A stretch of DNA of 23,283 bases from Gaiellasilicea sp031371615 (GCA_031371615.1 JANMJY010000194.1:1-23283), one strand, 5' to 3'; positions 1 to 7,409 are shown, counted from the stretch's first letter. Numbers and translations: made by a program. Notes: generated by a model from the letters alone, not told the origin.

Positions 1-464
1 GCGACGGCCTTCGCGGTCTTGCGCAGGTCGGCCTCCTGCTCGTCGTCGTCGGCGAGCCCGTTCAGGATCAGGATCGTCTCCCGCTGCGCCGAGCCGTTCT
101 TGAGGCAGACGATCGCGAGCCGCCGCACCGCCATGTTCGGATCGTTCGACGCGAGCTCGTGGAGGATCGAGCGCATCCCGTTCACGTCTCCGGGGTGGTC
201 TCGGGAAAGCGCCTCGAGCGCGATCAGCGCCGAGCCACGCGCGGCCGGGCTTTCGTCCTGGAGGCCGCGCCGGACCAGCTCGAGCTTCTGGCGGAAATGG
301 AACTGCGCGATCGCGCGATAGGCGTGGGCTCGGACGCGGTAATCGGCGCTCCGCACGGCGTGCTCGAGCTCCTCGTCCCACTGCTGCCGCAGCGTCGCGA
401 GCCCGCGCTCGTCGCCCGCAGCCGCCAGCTCCTCGGCCTGCTGCGCGGCCTCCTGGAGCGTCAT
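1..464 (-). CDS. HEAT-repeat protein (3' end cut by window edge)
   Basis: Reading leftward from the ATG at 464-462, the frame stays open to the window edge (154 codons visible, no stop), so only the N-terminal part is seen. The translation is alpha-helical and repetitive: a Gln/Glu-rich first helix, then repeats of roughly 30-35 residues with alternating Ala/Leu helix faces, for example SPAARGSALIALEAL and NMAVRRLAIVCL. This is the pattern of HEAT/PBS-lyase-like repeats, which usually act as protein-binding scaffolds. Its ATG overlaps the citrate synthase stop as ATGA, so the two are probably one transcript with coupled translation. No catalytic motif is visible, and the partner is unknown. 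I am confident that it is a gene and moderately confident of the repeat class. Confidence 0.8.
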   Translation of the reverse strand, partial: MTLQEAAQQAEELAAAGDERGLATLRQQWDEELEHAVRSADYRVRAHAYRAIAQFHFRQKLELVRRGLQDESPAARGSALIALEALSRDHPGDVNGMRSILHELASNDPNMAVRRLAIVCLKNGSAQRETILILNGLADDDEQEADLRKTAKAV

Positions 465-1546
465 CCGATCGACGAAGCCGGGCGGGGACCGGGTCCGACG
501 TACTTCGCAGACGGCCGGACGAGCCGGTTGAGCTTCTTCTGCTCGAGGATGTGCGCCGACCAGCCTGCCGTCCGGGAGCAGGCGAACATCGCGGGCGCCA
601 GCTGCGGCGGCACGTCGGCGACGTCGAGGACGACTGCCGACCAGAACTCGACGTTTGTCTCCAGCGGCCGGTCGGGCGACTTCTTCCGCAGCGCCGCGAG
701 TGCGGCCTGCTCGAGCTTGTAGGCAACCTCGAAGCGCGGCGAGCCGAGCTCCTTGGCCGTGCCCTTGAGCAGGCGGGCGCGCGGATCCTCGGCGCGGTAG
801 ACGCGGTGGCCGAAGCCCATCAGCCGCTCGCCTTTCTCGATCAGACCCTCGACGTACGCCTCGGGGTCTCCGGACTCGGCGGCTGCGTCGAGCATCGGCA
901 GCACCCGGGCGGGCGCACCACCGTGCAGGGGGCCGGACAGCGCGCCCACCGCCGAGGAGAGCGCGGCGGCGCAATCCGAGCCCGTGGACGCGGTTATCCT
1001 CGCGACGAAGGTGGAGGCGTTGAGGCCGTGCTCGCAGGTGCAGATCCAGTAGGTGTCGATTGCCTGCACGTGCTTCGGGTCGGCCTCGCCGCGCCACTCG
1101 AGCAGGAAGCGCTCGGCGGTCGTCTGCCCCTGCGCGATCACCGCCGGATCGATGTGGTCGGACTTGCCGTCCGCGAGCCGAGCCGACTGCGCCGCGATCG
1201 AGATGAACTGCGCCGAGGTGCGGCGGAGATCCTCGCGCGCCTCGTCGTCGGTGATGTCGATCAGCTTCTCGAGGCCCCACTCGCCGCCGACACGCGCCGT
1301 CACGGACTGGAGGTCGGCGGGCGTGTTCCCGGTCAGCCCACCGCCCTGGTAGGGCTCGGCCGCCGGCAACCCCGGCTCGAAGCTCTCGTCGACGAGCAGA
1401 CCCCAGACCTGCTCGAAGTGGTACGCACCGACCAACTCCTCGATGTCGACACCGCGGTAGCGCAGCGACCCACCGTCGCGGTCCGGCTCGGCGATCTCGG
1501 TCTCGAAGGCGACCACACCTTCGAGCCCGGGCTTGAACTCGGTCAT
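461..1546 (-). CDS. gltA: Citrate synthase, CitA-like actinobacterial type
   Basis: Condenses oxaloacetate and acetyl-CoA to citrate at the TCA-cycle entry. The ATG at 1546 is chosen because GAGGAG lies just before it and the protein then begins MTEFKPGLEGV, as in this family; a further upstream ATG at 1615 would add 23 unlikely residues. The product is 361 aa, a little short for type II enzymes but usual for the CitA-like branch. Catalytic histidines are visible in LHGGAP (about residue 208) and GFGHRV (about 247). The third catalytic position, normally Asp in NVDF, is Glu here (NVEF, about 300), which I recall as typical of mycobacterial CitA-like proteins. The tail RPSAKYVGPGPR also matches that branch. 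A 2-methylcitrate synthase role cannot be excluded from sequence alone. Confidence 0.93.
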   Translation of the reverse strand: MTEFKPGLEGVVAFETEIAEPDRDGGSLRYRGVDIEELVGAYHFEQVWGLLVDESFEPGLPAAEPYQGGGLTGNTPADLQSVTARVGGEWGLEKLIDITDDEAREDLRRTSAQFISIAAQSARLADGKSDHIDPAVIAQGQTTAERFLLEWRGEADPKHVQAIDTYWICTCEHGLNASTFVARITASTGSDCAAALSSAVGALSGPLHGGAPARVLPMLDAAAESGDPEAYVEGLIEKGERLMGFGHRVYRAEDPRARLLKGTAKELGSPRFEVAYKLEQAALAALRKKSPDRPLETNVEFWSAVVLDVADVPPQLAPAMFACSRTAGWSAHILEQKKLNRLVRPSAKYVGPGPRPASSIG

Positions 1547-1611
1547 CGTTCTCCTCGTCGTCGTTGCGTCTGCCGGACGGTACCTCACCAGCAGCCTTGT
1601 GACCCCTGCAT

Positions 1612-1726
1612 ACAATCCGCCGCCGTGGCGTCACGTACGACATGGAGCCGAGCCGCGACGGTGCGAGCGGCCGGCACGAGCGAGGTCGCCGACGCGATCA
1701 TCGAGAAGCTGGAGGTGCTGGTGTGA
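1612..1726 (+). pseudogene. Remnant of isocitrate dehydrogenase C-terminus (frameshifted)
   Basis: Two adjacent frames together spell the end of an NADP-type isocitrate dehydrogenase. The frame through 1630-1668 gives VTYDMEPSRDGAS, and the frame through 1670-1723 gives AGTSEVADAIIEKLEVLV followed by TGA. E. coli Icd ends with the equivalent VTYDFERLMDGA and CSEFGDAIIENM. Joining them needs a one-base slip near 1669. Nothing like the rest of Icd lies upstream, where the citrate synthase promoter region begins, so only about the last 35 codons remain. The TGA at 1724-1726 overlaps the malate dehydrogenase GTG, which is how an intact icd-mdh operon would join. A chimeric assembly junction is the alternative explanation. 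Confidence 0.65.
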
Positions 1727-2646
1727 GGCCCAAGGTCACCGTTGTCGGTGCAGGAAACGTCGGAGCGACGTGCGCGCAGGAGCTCGCGCGCCGCGACTAC
1801 GCCGACGTCGTGCTCGTCGACATCAAGGAGGGGCTCCCTCAGGGCAAGGCACTCGACATCAACCAGGCGGCCGCGGTCCTCGGCTACGAGGCGAACGTGA
1901 ACGGCTCGAACGGCTATGAGGAGACAGCAGGCTCCGAGGTCGTCGTCATCACCGCCGGCCTCCCGCGCCAGCCCGGGATGAGCCGGGACGACCTCGTCTC
2001 CACCAACGAGGGGATCGTCAAGTCCGTGACCGAGCAGGTGATCGGCGCGAGCCCCGAAGCGATTCTGGTCGTCGTCTCGAACCCGCTCGATGCGATGTGC
2101 CACGTGGCCAAGAACGTCTCCGGCTGGGCGAAGGAGCGGGTCTTCGGCATGGCCGGGATCCTCGATACGGCGCGCTTCTCGGCCTTCATCGCGTGGGAGA
2201 CCGGCATGTCGATCAAGGACGTGACCGCGATGGTGCTCGGCGGGCACGGCGACCAGATGGTGCCCGTCGTTTCCGCGACCACCGTCGGCGGGATCCCGCT
2301 GCGGAAGCTCGCCCCCGAGGACCGGATCCAGGCGATGGTCGAGCGCACCGCCAAGGGCGGCGGCGAGCTCGTCAACCTGCTCGGCACCTCGGCCTGGTAC
2401 GCGCCCGGCGCGGCGGCCGCGCAGATGGTCGACGCGATCGTCCTCGACGAGAAGCGCGTCCTGCCCTGCACCGCCTACCTCGAGGGCGAGTACGGGATCG
2501 ACGGCCTTTACATGGGCGTGCCGGTCGTGCTCGGCTCGAAGGGGATCGAACGCGTTGTCGAGCTCGATCTCGACGACGCCGAGCAGCAGGCGCTGAAGGC
2601 GTCCGCGGCAGCTGTCCGTGAGGTCGTCTCCGTCTTGAAGACCTAG
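1723..2646 (+). CDS. mdh: Malate dehydrogenase (LDH-like family)
   Basis: Oxidises malate to oxaloacetate with NAD+. The GTG at 1723 is preferred over an ATG at 1642 because GGAGGT sits at 1711-1716 and the protein then starts directly with the Rossmann motif VVGAGNVGA. Product is 307 aa, normal for the family. Visible active-site residues are R82 and R88 in the loop RQPGMSRDD (Arg at the position that favours malate over lactate), N120, R151, and catalytic H175 in GGHGDQMVP. The acidic residue D33 at the end of the second strand indicates NAD preference. It starts in a 4-base overlap with the stop of the degraded icd tail and is followed 13 bases later by an SDR gene, so transcription probably continues into that gene. 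Confidence 0.95.
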   Translation: MRPKVTVVGAGNVGATCAQELARRDYADVVLVDIKEGLPQGKALDINQAAAVLGYEANVNGSNGYEETAGSEVVVITAGLPRQPGMSRDDLVSTNEGIVKSVTEQVIGASPEAILVVVSNPLDAMCHVAKNVSGWAKERVFGMAGILDTARFSAFIAWETGMSIKDVTAMVLGGHGDQMVPVVSATTVGGIPLRKLAPEDRIQAMVERTAKGGGELVNLLGTSAWYAPGAAAAQMVDAIVLDEKRVLPCTAYLEGEYGIDGLYMGVPVVLGSKGIERVVELDLDDAEQQALKASAAAVREVVSVLKT

Positions 2647-2659
2647 TGGAGCTGGACTA

Positions 2660-3403
2660 GTGGATCTGGGCCTGAACGGGCGCACGGCCATCGTCTGCGG
2701 GGCGTCCGCCGGGCTCGGGCTCGCGACTGCCGAGTCACTCGCCGCAGACGGCGCCAATGTCGTCATGTTCGCCCGCCGCGAAGAGGAGCTCCAGCGCCAG
2801 TCTTCCCGGCTCGGCGCGCTGGGAGTGCCCGGAGACGTCCGGGTCGCTGCGGATCTCGCGCGAGTCGTCGAGGCCGCGATCAGCGCCTACGGCGGCATCG
2901 ATGTCCTCGTGTGGAACGGGGGCGGACCGCCGCCCGGCCCCGCCGCCGCCGTCACCGACGAGACGTTGTCGTCCGCCTACGAGCTCGTGCTCCTGCCGGC
3001 GATCCGGCTCGTCGGCCTCTGCCTCCCCCACCTCGAGGCAAGCGGCCGCGGCCGCGTGATCGCGATCACCTCCGCGACCGTCAAGGAGCCGACCCCGCAC
3101 CTGGCGCTCTCGAACGCCCTGCGACCGGGGCTCGTCGGCTGGCTGAAGACGCTTTCCCGCGAGGTCGGGCCGAAGGGAATCACCGTTAACTGCGTCGCAC
3201 CGGGCCGGATCGACACGGCGCGGCTCGCCGAGCTCTATCCGTCGGGGCCGAGCGAGGAAGACCTCGCCCAGATTCCGGTCGGTCGCTGGGGCGCGCCGCG
3301 CGAGCTGGGAGACGTCGTCTGCTTCCTCGCCTCGGACCGCGCCGCCTACGTCACCGGCACGACGATCGCCGTCGACGGCGGGCTCTCGCGGGGCCTGGTC
3401 TGA
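2660..3403 (+). CDS. SDR-family protein lacking the catalytic Tyr and Lys
   Basis: A 247-residue Rossmann-fold protein of the short-chain dehydrogenase/reductase superfamily, starting with GTG 13 bases after malate dehydrogenase (GGAG at 2648-2651). The cofactor motif is CGASAGLG (residues 13-20), the NNAG-like motif is altered to WNGGG (85-89), and the catalytic Ser is S138 in ITSATV. The usual Tyr 13 residues later is Ser151 and the usual Lys is Arg155 (SNALR). The tail ITVNCVAPGRIDT and the final DGG segment are otherwise normal. This pattern matches an annotated 'BKR-like SDR' group without a proper YxxxK. FabG-type ketoreductase activity by the standard mechanism is therefore doubtful. 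Function unknown; the overlap with the next gene suggests a shared operon. Confidence 0.88.
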   Translation: MDLGLNGRTAIVCGASAGLGLATAESLAADGANVVMFARREEELQRQSSRLGALGVPGDVRVAADLARVVEAAISAYGGIDVLVWNGGGPPPGPAAAVTDETLSSAYELVLLPAIRLVGLCLPHLEASGRGRVIAITSATVKEPTPHLALSNALRPGLVGWLKTLSREVGPKGITVNCVAPGRIDTARLAELYPSGPSEEDLAQIPVGRWGAPRELGDVVCFLASDRAAYVTGTTIAVDGGLSRGLV

Positions 3404-4401
3404 AACCGCGGCTGCTCATCGGCACCGGGCTGGTACTCGGTGCGATCGCCGTCGGCGCAGCGTGGCTGCTCCCGTCGGACAGCTACCTGCTGCTGCCCGA
3501 CCGGGCGAAGCCGCTCGAGGCGCTGGTCAGGGTCCAGGGCGAGAAGGACACCGGTCCCGGCGGGATCTACTACGTGGACGTGATCGTCCGCAAGGCGAGC
3601 CGCCTCGAGGAGCTCGTCTCCAGCCTGCGCCCGGACGGAGCAGACCTCGTGCCCAGCGAGGCACTCGTGCCTCCTGGCTCCAACTACGCCGAGCGGCGGC
3701 GCCAGAACCTGCGCCAGATGGACCGCTCGGAGCAGGTCGCAGCCGCCGTCGCCCTGCGGCAACTCGGCTACAAGGTCGATGCCAAGCCCGAGGGGGCCCT
3801 CGTCGTCTTCGTCGCGCCCGACGCGCCGGCGGCCGGAAAGCTCGAGCCGACCGAGGTGATCGTCGGCGTCGACGGCTCGCCGGTCCGCACGCCCGAGGGC
3901 CTCCGCCGGCTGATCGGCAAGCACAAGCCCGGCGAGTCCGTCCGCCTGGAGGTTCGGGCGGGAGGCGCGACCCGGATGGTCGAGGTCGGCACGATCAAGA
4001 GCCCGGACGAGCCGGGGCGCCCGATCGTCGGGATCCAGGTCGAGCAGTACGCCAACATCAAGCTTCCACTCTCCGTCGACATCGATCTCGGCGGTGTCGG
4101 CGGACCGTCGGCCGGGCTCGCCTTCGCCCTCGACGTCGTCGACGAGCTGCGAGGGAACGTCGACCGCGGCCTCCGAGTCGCCGCCACGGGGGAGATCGAG
4201 CTCGACGGGACCGTTGCGCCGATCGGCGGCGTCAAGCAGAAGGTGATCGGCGCCCGACGCTCCCACGCCGATGTGTTCCTCGTCCCGGCTGGGGATAACG
4301 CCGTGGAGGCACGCCGGCATGCAGGGGATCTCCGCATCATCCCTGTGGAGAGTTTTGCGCAAGCGTTGCGCGTGTTGGCAACGATTGCCAAAAAACCCTA
4401 G
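3400..4401 (+). CDS. Membrane-anchored PDZ plus Lon-type (S16) serine protease
   Basis: Related to the YlbL/SdrC-like proteases. From the proposed CTG at 3400 (CTGA overlap with the SDR stop) the protein is 333 aa: a transmembrane helix at about residues 5-25, a luminal linker, a PDZ domain around residues 130-200 (APDAPAAGKL then VDGSPVRTPEGL), and an S16 protease domain. The Ser-Lys dyad is intact: S237 in GGPSAGL and K279 in GGVKQK. The first conventional start in this frame is GTG at 3574, but starting there would delete the membrane anchor, which is clearly encoded upstream, so I prefer the rare CTG. No ATP-binding domain is present, so it is not full-length Lon. The substrate is unknown; such proteins cleave secreted or membrane proteins. 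Confidence 0.85.
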   Translation: MKPRLLIGTGLVLGAIAVGAAWLLPSDSYLLLPDRAKPLEALVRVQGEKDTGPGGIYYVDVIVRKASRLEELVSSLRPDGADLVPSEALVPPGSNYAERRRQNLRQMDRSEQVAAAVALRQLGYKVDAKPEGALVVFVAPDAPAAGKLEPTEVIVGVDGSPVRTPEGLRRLIGKHKPGESVRLEVRAGGATRMVEVGTIKSPDEPGRPIVGIQVEQYANIKLPLSVDIDLGGVGGPSAGLAFALDVVDELRGNVDRGLRVAATGEIELDGTVAPIGGVKQKVIGARRSHADVFLVPAGDNAVEARRHAGDLRIIPVESFAQALRVLATIAKKP

Positions 4402-4417
4402 TTAGCAGCAGTTTTTT
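4390..4417 (+). terminator. Possible terminator after the mdh-SDR-protease operon
   Basis: AAAAAAC at 4390-4396 is mirrored by GTTTTTT at 4411-4417 around the protease stop codon. The pairing is AT-rich and the loop is long, but it leaves a run of six T on the plus strand. No strong GC stem is seen, so this is only a weak terminator candidate. Confidence 0.3.
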
Positions 4418-4465
4418 CGATCGCTGAAAGCTCCGGAAATTGCACTGTTTTCCTGAGGCTGGGCC

Positions 4466-4494
4466 TTGCCGTTGTTCCAGACCGCCTCCATAGT
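4466..4494 (+). promoter_or_regulatory. Candidate sigma-70-like promoter for the small Cys4 gene
   Basis: TTGCCG (4466-4471) and CATAGT (4489-4494) are separated by 17 bases, each matching four of six consensus positions. The region 4402-4535 is clearly less GC-rich than its surroundings. A transcript would start near 4501, about 35 bases before the ATG at 4536. Visual match only. Confidence 0.3.
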
Positions 4495-4535
4495 CCGCTT
4501 TGTCCGAAGGTGACGCGACGTGAGCAAAAGGGAAT

Positions 4536-4718
4536 ATGAGCAAACGCATTGAGGCAAGTTGTAACGACTGCTATTTTCGCCGAGCAGGCCTGTGCGCCCT
4601 TCCGGGCGACACGCCGTGCCCCACGTTCCGCCTCTCGGCAACAGGCACGCTCGCACCGCCGCGACAGCCGCGGCTCGTCCCTCGCCCGGCCGCAACACCG
4701 ACTTACGCCGCGGCGTAG
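4536..4718 (+). CDS. Small four-cysteine protein, unknown function
   Basis: A 60-residue protein beginning with ATG at 4536, with AAGGGA a few bases upstream. Its N-terminal half carries four cysteines, C9 and C12 (CNDC), C20 (GLCAL) and C28 (PCPTFR), spaced like a small zinc or metal knuckle. The C-terminal half is Pro/Ala/Arg-rich and low in complexity. I do not recognise a named family, but the CxxCYF...LCAL...PCPTFR pattern looks constrained rather than random. The gene follows an AT-richer intergenic region with a candidate promoter and lies 10 bases before the LapA-like gene, so the two may share a transcript. Metal binding is inference. Confidence 0.65.
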   Translation: MSKRIEASCNDCYFRRAGLCALPGDTPCPTFRLSATGTLAPPRQPRLVPRPAATPTYAAA

Positions 4719-4728
4719 GCTTCGCTCG

Positions 4729-5028
4729 ATGGAGGATTCTCCGCGCGACGAGTTCAACCGGAGCTGGCAGCCTCGGCTCTGGATCACGCTCGGCCTGCTG
4801 ATCCTGATCGGCGCCTACCTGATCGCGTTTGTGGTCGGCAACGACCAGGAGGCCTCGGTCGACTTCGTTTTCGGTCAGGCGAGGACGTCGCTGATCTGGG
4901 TGATACTGCTCTCGCTGCTCGCCGGCCTCGTCGGCGGGGTGCTGCTCTCCCAGCTCGCTCGTCGCCGTCAGCGCACGAGGGCGGCGAGGGTGGAGACGCC
5001 CTCGTCGATGTCCGACGGCGACTCGTAG
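4729..5028 (+). CDS. LapA-domain (DUF1049-like) small membrane protein
   Basis: A 99-residue protein from the ATG at 4729, with a hydrophilic N-terminus, two transmembrane helices (about residues 17-38 and 55-77) and a basic end, LARRRQRTR, after the second helix. The short loop FVVGNDQEASVDFVFGQ between the helices is characteristic of the LapA/DUF1049 family, in which N, V and F residues precede a predicted strand. In E. coli the LapA/LapB pair controls LPS assembly, but actinobacterial members lack that context, so the function here is unknown. The ribosome binding site is weak. The last 20 codons lie on top of the 3' end of the convergent aminotransferase gene. Confidence 0.8.
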   Translation: MEDSPRDEFNRSWQPRLWITLGLLILIGAYLIAFVVGNDQEASVDFVFGQARTSLIWVILLSLLAGLVGGVLLSQLARRRQRTRAARVETPSSMSDGDS

Positions 5029-6041
5029 CTGAACGCCAGGCGAGCCGAGCGCGCTCCTGCTTCGCGGCCCGGCGCAGGATAGAAGTCGGTTCCCTTCACG
5101 AAGGTGACCCCTGCCGCCTCGGCTCGGGTGAGCAGCTCGCTCGCGTCGGCCGGTAGGTCGACCCAGACGAAGTAGCCGCCCTCCGGCTCGCTCCACGTCG
5201 CTTCACCCTTGAAGTGGTTGTCCAGGGCGCCGAGCATCGCGTCCCGCCGCTGCCGCAGCAACCCCTTGACGCGCTCGAGGTTCGGCTCGAAGGCGCCACG
5301 ATGGATCAGCTCGTGCACGGTCGCCTGAGTGAGGAAAGGCGGGGAGATGTAGTTGGAGACGGCCCGTGCCTCGAGCCGCGCAGCCAGGCCGGCGGGCGCC
5401 ACGAACCAGCCGACCCGAACGCCGGGAGCCACGGTCTTCGAGAACGAGGACGCGTAGGTGACGAGATCCCCGCCTTCGAGCTCGTGCAGCGACGGCGGTG
5501 GCTCGCCCTCGTAGCGGACGAGCCCGTACGGATCGTCCTCGAGCACCGGGACGCCGTGGGCGGCTGCGAGCTCGACGACCCGGCGCCGACGCTCCGTCGA
5601 GAGCGTACGGCCGCTCGGGTTCTGGAAGGTGGGGATCGTGTAGAGGAAGCTCGTCTCGCCGGTTGCGAGCTCACGCTCGAGTGCATCCGGGTCGAGCCCT
5701 TCCCCGTCCATCGCGAGCGGGCGCACGTCGGCGCCGAGCCGCGCGAGGATCTTCAGCGGCCGGTCGTAGGTCGGGGCCTCCACGAGCACCCGCCCCGGCC
5801 GCTCGGCGAGCAGCTCTTCCGCGTAGAAGACGAAGCCCTGGAGGCCGCCGTTGGTGACGACGACCCGCCCCGGCTCGACTCCGTGCCGGTCGCCGAGCCA
5901 CTCGCGCAGTGGGCCGTAGCCGCCGCCGGGACCGTAGGCGAGCACCGACGGGTCGCCCTCGATCGCCGACCGGGCGCAGTCGGCCAGCAGAGCGGCATCG
6001 AGGCACTCCGGCGCCGGCGCGCCACGGGCGAACGAGATCAT
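4968..6041 (-). CDS. PLP-dependent class I/II aminotransferase (LysN/MocR-like)
   Basis: A 357-residue fold-type I aminotransferase. The start at 6041 is chosen for the AGGGTGA site upstream and because MISFARGAPAPECL is the family's normal beginning; the open frame further upstream is not protein-like. Visible features are the YGPGGGYGPLREWL segment, TNGGLQGF (64-70), the substrate-loop NPSG (141-144), the PLP-binding D170/Y172 (LEDDPYG), and the Schiff-base lysine K202 in SSFSKTVAPG. Related proteins include 2-aminoadipate aminotransferase LysN and aromatic aminotransferases; the substrate cannot be told from sequence. No helix-turn-helix is attached, so it is not a full MocR regulator. Its 3' end overlaps lapA tail-to-tail by 61 bases. 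Confidence 0.88.
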   Translation of the reverse strand: MISFARGAPAPECLDAALLADCARSAIEGDPSVLAYGPGGGYGPLREWLGDRHGVEPGRVVVTNGGLQGFVFYAEELLAERPGRVLVEAPTYDRPLKILARLGADVRPLAMDGEGLDPDALERELATGETSFLYTIPTFQNPSGRTLSTERRRRVVELAAAHGVPVLEDDPYGLVRYEGEPPPSLHELEGGDLVTYASSFSKTVAPGVRVGWFVAPAGLAARLEARAVSNYISPPFLTQATVHELIHRGAFEPNLERVKGLLRQRRDAMLGALDNHFKGEATWSEPEGGYFVWVDLPADASELLTRAEAAGVTFVKGTDFYPAPGREAGARSARLAFSYESPSDIDEGVSTLAALVR

Positions 6042-6198
6042 GCCGCTCACCCTAACTGCCGATGCTGGTGCTACTTTGTTACCTACGGACGGCGTGGTGT
6101 CGTCCTGTGAGGTTTGTTCTTCTTCGGATGTTCCCCTGTGATGGCACAGGCGGTCGGGGCAGGCGGATCTCGACCGATCACGAAGGAGTCGAATCAAG
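6042..6198 (+). other. Divergent intergenic region and helicase leader
   Basis: 157 bases between the aminotransferase start (minus) and the helicase start (plus), noticeably T-rich on the plus strand. It contains a 6-bp hairpin, CCTGTG at 6135-6140 with CACAGG at 6145-6150, and the helicase ribosome binding site AAGGAG at 6183-6188. I could not identify convincing promoter boxes or a known riboswitch. Confidence 0.4.
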
Positions 6199-7389
6199 AT
6201 GCAGTCTTTCCTCGAGCTGGGTGTATCCCCGCGCGTCGCCGATGCGCTGGCGGAGCGGGACATCCTTGCTCCATTCCGAATTCAGGGGCTCGTCCTGCCG
6301 GACGCGCTCGCAGGACGCGACGTGCTCGCGAAGTCGCCGACGGGGTCGGGCAAGACGCTCGCCTTCGCCGTGCCGCTCGTCGAGCTGCTCGAGCCGAATG
6401 ACGGCCGCCCGTCCGGCCTCGTCCTCGTACCAACGCGTGAGCTGGCCGCCCAGGTGACCGCGGAGATCGGCACGATCGCCCCCGCGTGCGACCTCCGGGT
6501 GGCCGCGGTCTACGGCGGCGTCTCGATCTCGGCGCAGGCGAAGGCCTCCCGCGACGCGCACATCCTCGTCGCGACGCCGGGCCGCCTCCAGGACCTGATC
6601 GAGCGGAAGATCATCTCGCTCGACGGCGTTCGGATCCTGATCCTCGACGAGGCCGACCGGATGCTCGACATGGGCTTCCAGCCACAGGTCGACCGGATCG
6701 TCGCCCGCCTGCCGCGCAAGCGGCAGACGATGTTCTTCTCCGCGACGCTTGACGGCCAGGTCGGCGAGCTCGCACGGGCCTATACGACCAACCCGTCGCG
6801 CTTCGAAGCCGAGCTGACAATCGACCAGCAGCAGGGCGAGATCGAGCACCAGTTCGTGCCGGTGACGGCCGACAACAAGGTCGAGACGCTCGCCGGAATG
6901 CTGACGCGGGAGCGCGGGCTCGTCCTCGTCTTCGTGCGCACGAAGCGCGGCGCCGATCGGCTGGTCCAGAAGCTGGCGCGCCACGACGTCACCGCGGTCG
7001 CGATGCACGGGGACATGAACCAGAGCCAGCGGGAGCGCGCACTGAAGCGCTTCGAGCAGGGCACGGTCAAGACGCTGGTCGCCACCGACGTCGCCGCCCG
7101 CGGCCTCGACCTCGACGACATCACGCACGTGATCAACTTCGATCCGCCGGAGGAGCACACCGGGTACGTCCACCGCGTCGGCCGCACCGGCCGCGCGGGT
7201 AAGGACGGCATCGGCGTCACGCTCGTGCTTCCCGAGCAGCAGGCCGAGGTCAGCCACGTCGCGCGCATGCTCGGGCACACCGAGCAGTTCAAGAGCGAGG
7301 GCATGACCGTCGCGCCGCCGCGGCTCGTCTACGCGTCGAAGCGGCGCAACTCCAAGTGGGGCCCAACCCGGCCCCGCCGCAAGATCTAG
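6199..7389 (+). CDS. DEAD-box ATP-dependent RNA helicase (RhlE/CsdA-like)
   Basis: A 396-residue helicase core. Motifs in order: a Q motif with F26, R27, I28 and Q29, motif I SPTGSGKT (46-53), Ia PTRELA (78-83), TPGR (126-129), motif II DEAD (150-153), motif III SAT (181-183), then ARGLD and HRVGRTGRAG in the second RecA domain. The extension after the core is short and basic (KRRNSKWGPTRPRRK), likely helping RNA binding. Such proteins unwind structured RNA in ribosome assembly or mRNA decay, often in the cold. The start ATG has AAGGAG 10 bases upstream. The gene stands alone after a 157-base divergent region and is followed 20 bases later by the SAH hydrolase gene. Confidence 0.93.
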   Translation: MQSFLELGVSPRVADALAERDILAPFRIQGLVLPDALAGRDVLAKSPTGSGKTLAFAVPLVELLEPNDGRPSGLVLVPTRELAAQVTAEIGTIAPACDLRVAAVYGGVSISAQAKASRDAHILVATPGRLQDLIERKIISLDGVRILILDEADRMLDMGFQPQVDRIVARLPRKRQTMFFSATLDGQVGELARAYTTNPSRFEAELTIDQQQGEIEHQFVPVTADNKVETLAGMLTRERGLVLVFVRTKRGADRLVQKLARHDVTAVAMHGDMNQSQRERALKRFEQGTVKTLVATDVAARGLDLDDITHVINFDPPEEHTGYVHRVGRTGRAGKDGIGVTLVLPEQQAEVSHVARMLGHTEQFKSEGMTVAPPRLVYASKRRNSKWGPTRPRRKI

Positions 7390-7397
7390 CCCGCCGA

Positions 7398-7409
7398 TAG
7401 ATTCAGCGG
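7398..7409 (+). promoter_or_regulatory. Candidate -10 box for a leaderless SAH hydrolase transcript
   Basis: TAGATT (7398-7403) ends six bases before the GTG start, and no Shine-Dalgarno sequence is present. That spacing would place the transcript start at or next to the start codon. A 5-bp inverted repeat, CCCGC (7390-7394) with GCGGG (7406-7410), flanks it. No clear -35 box is seen. Confidence 0.3.

Noticed and set aside
1547..1640. Citrate synthase start at ATG 1615
   Set aside because: The extra 23 residues are not protein-like, and GAGGAG precedes the internal ATG at 1546.
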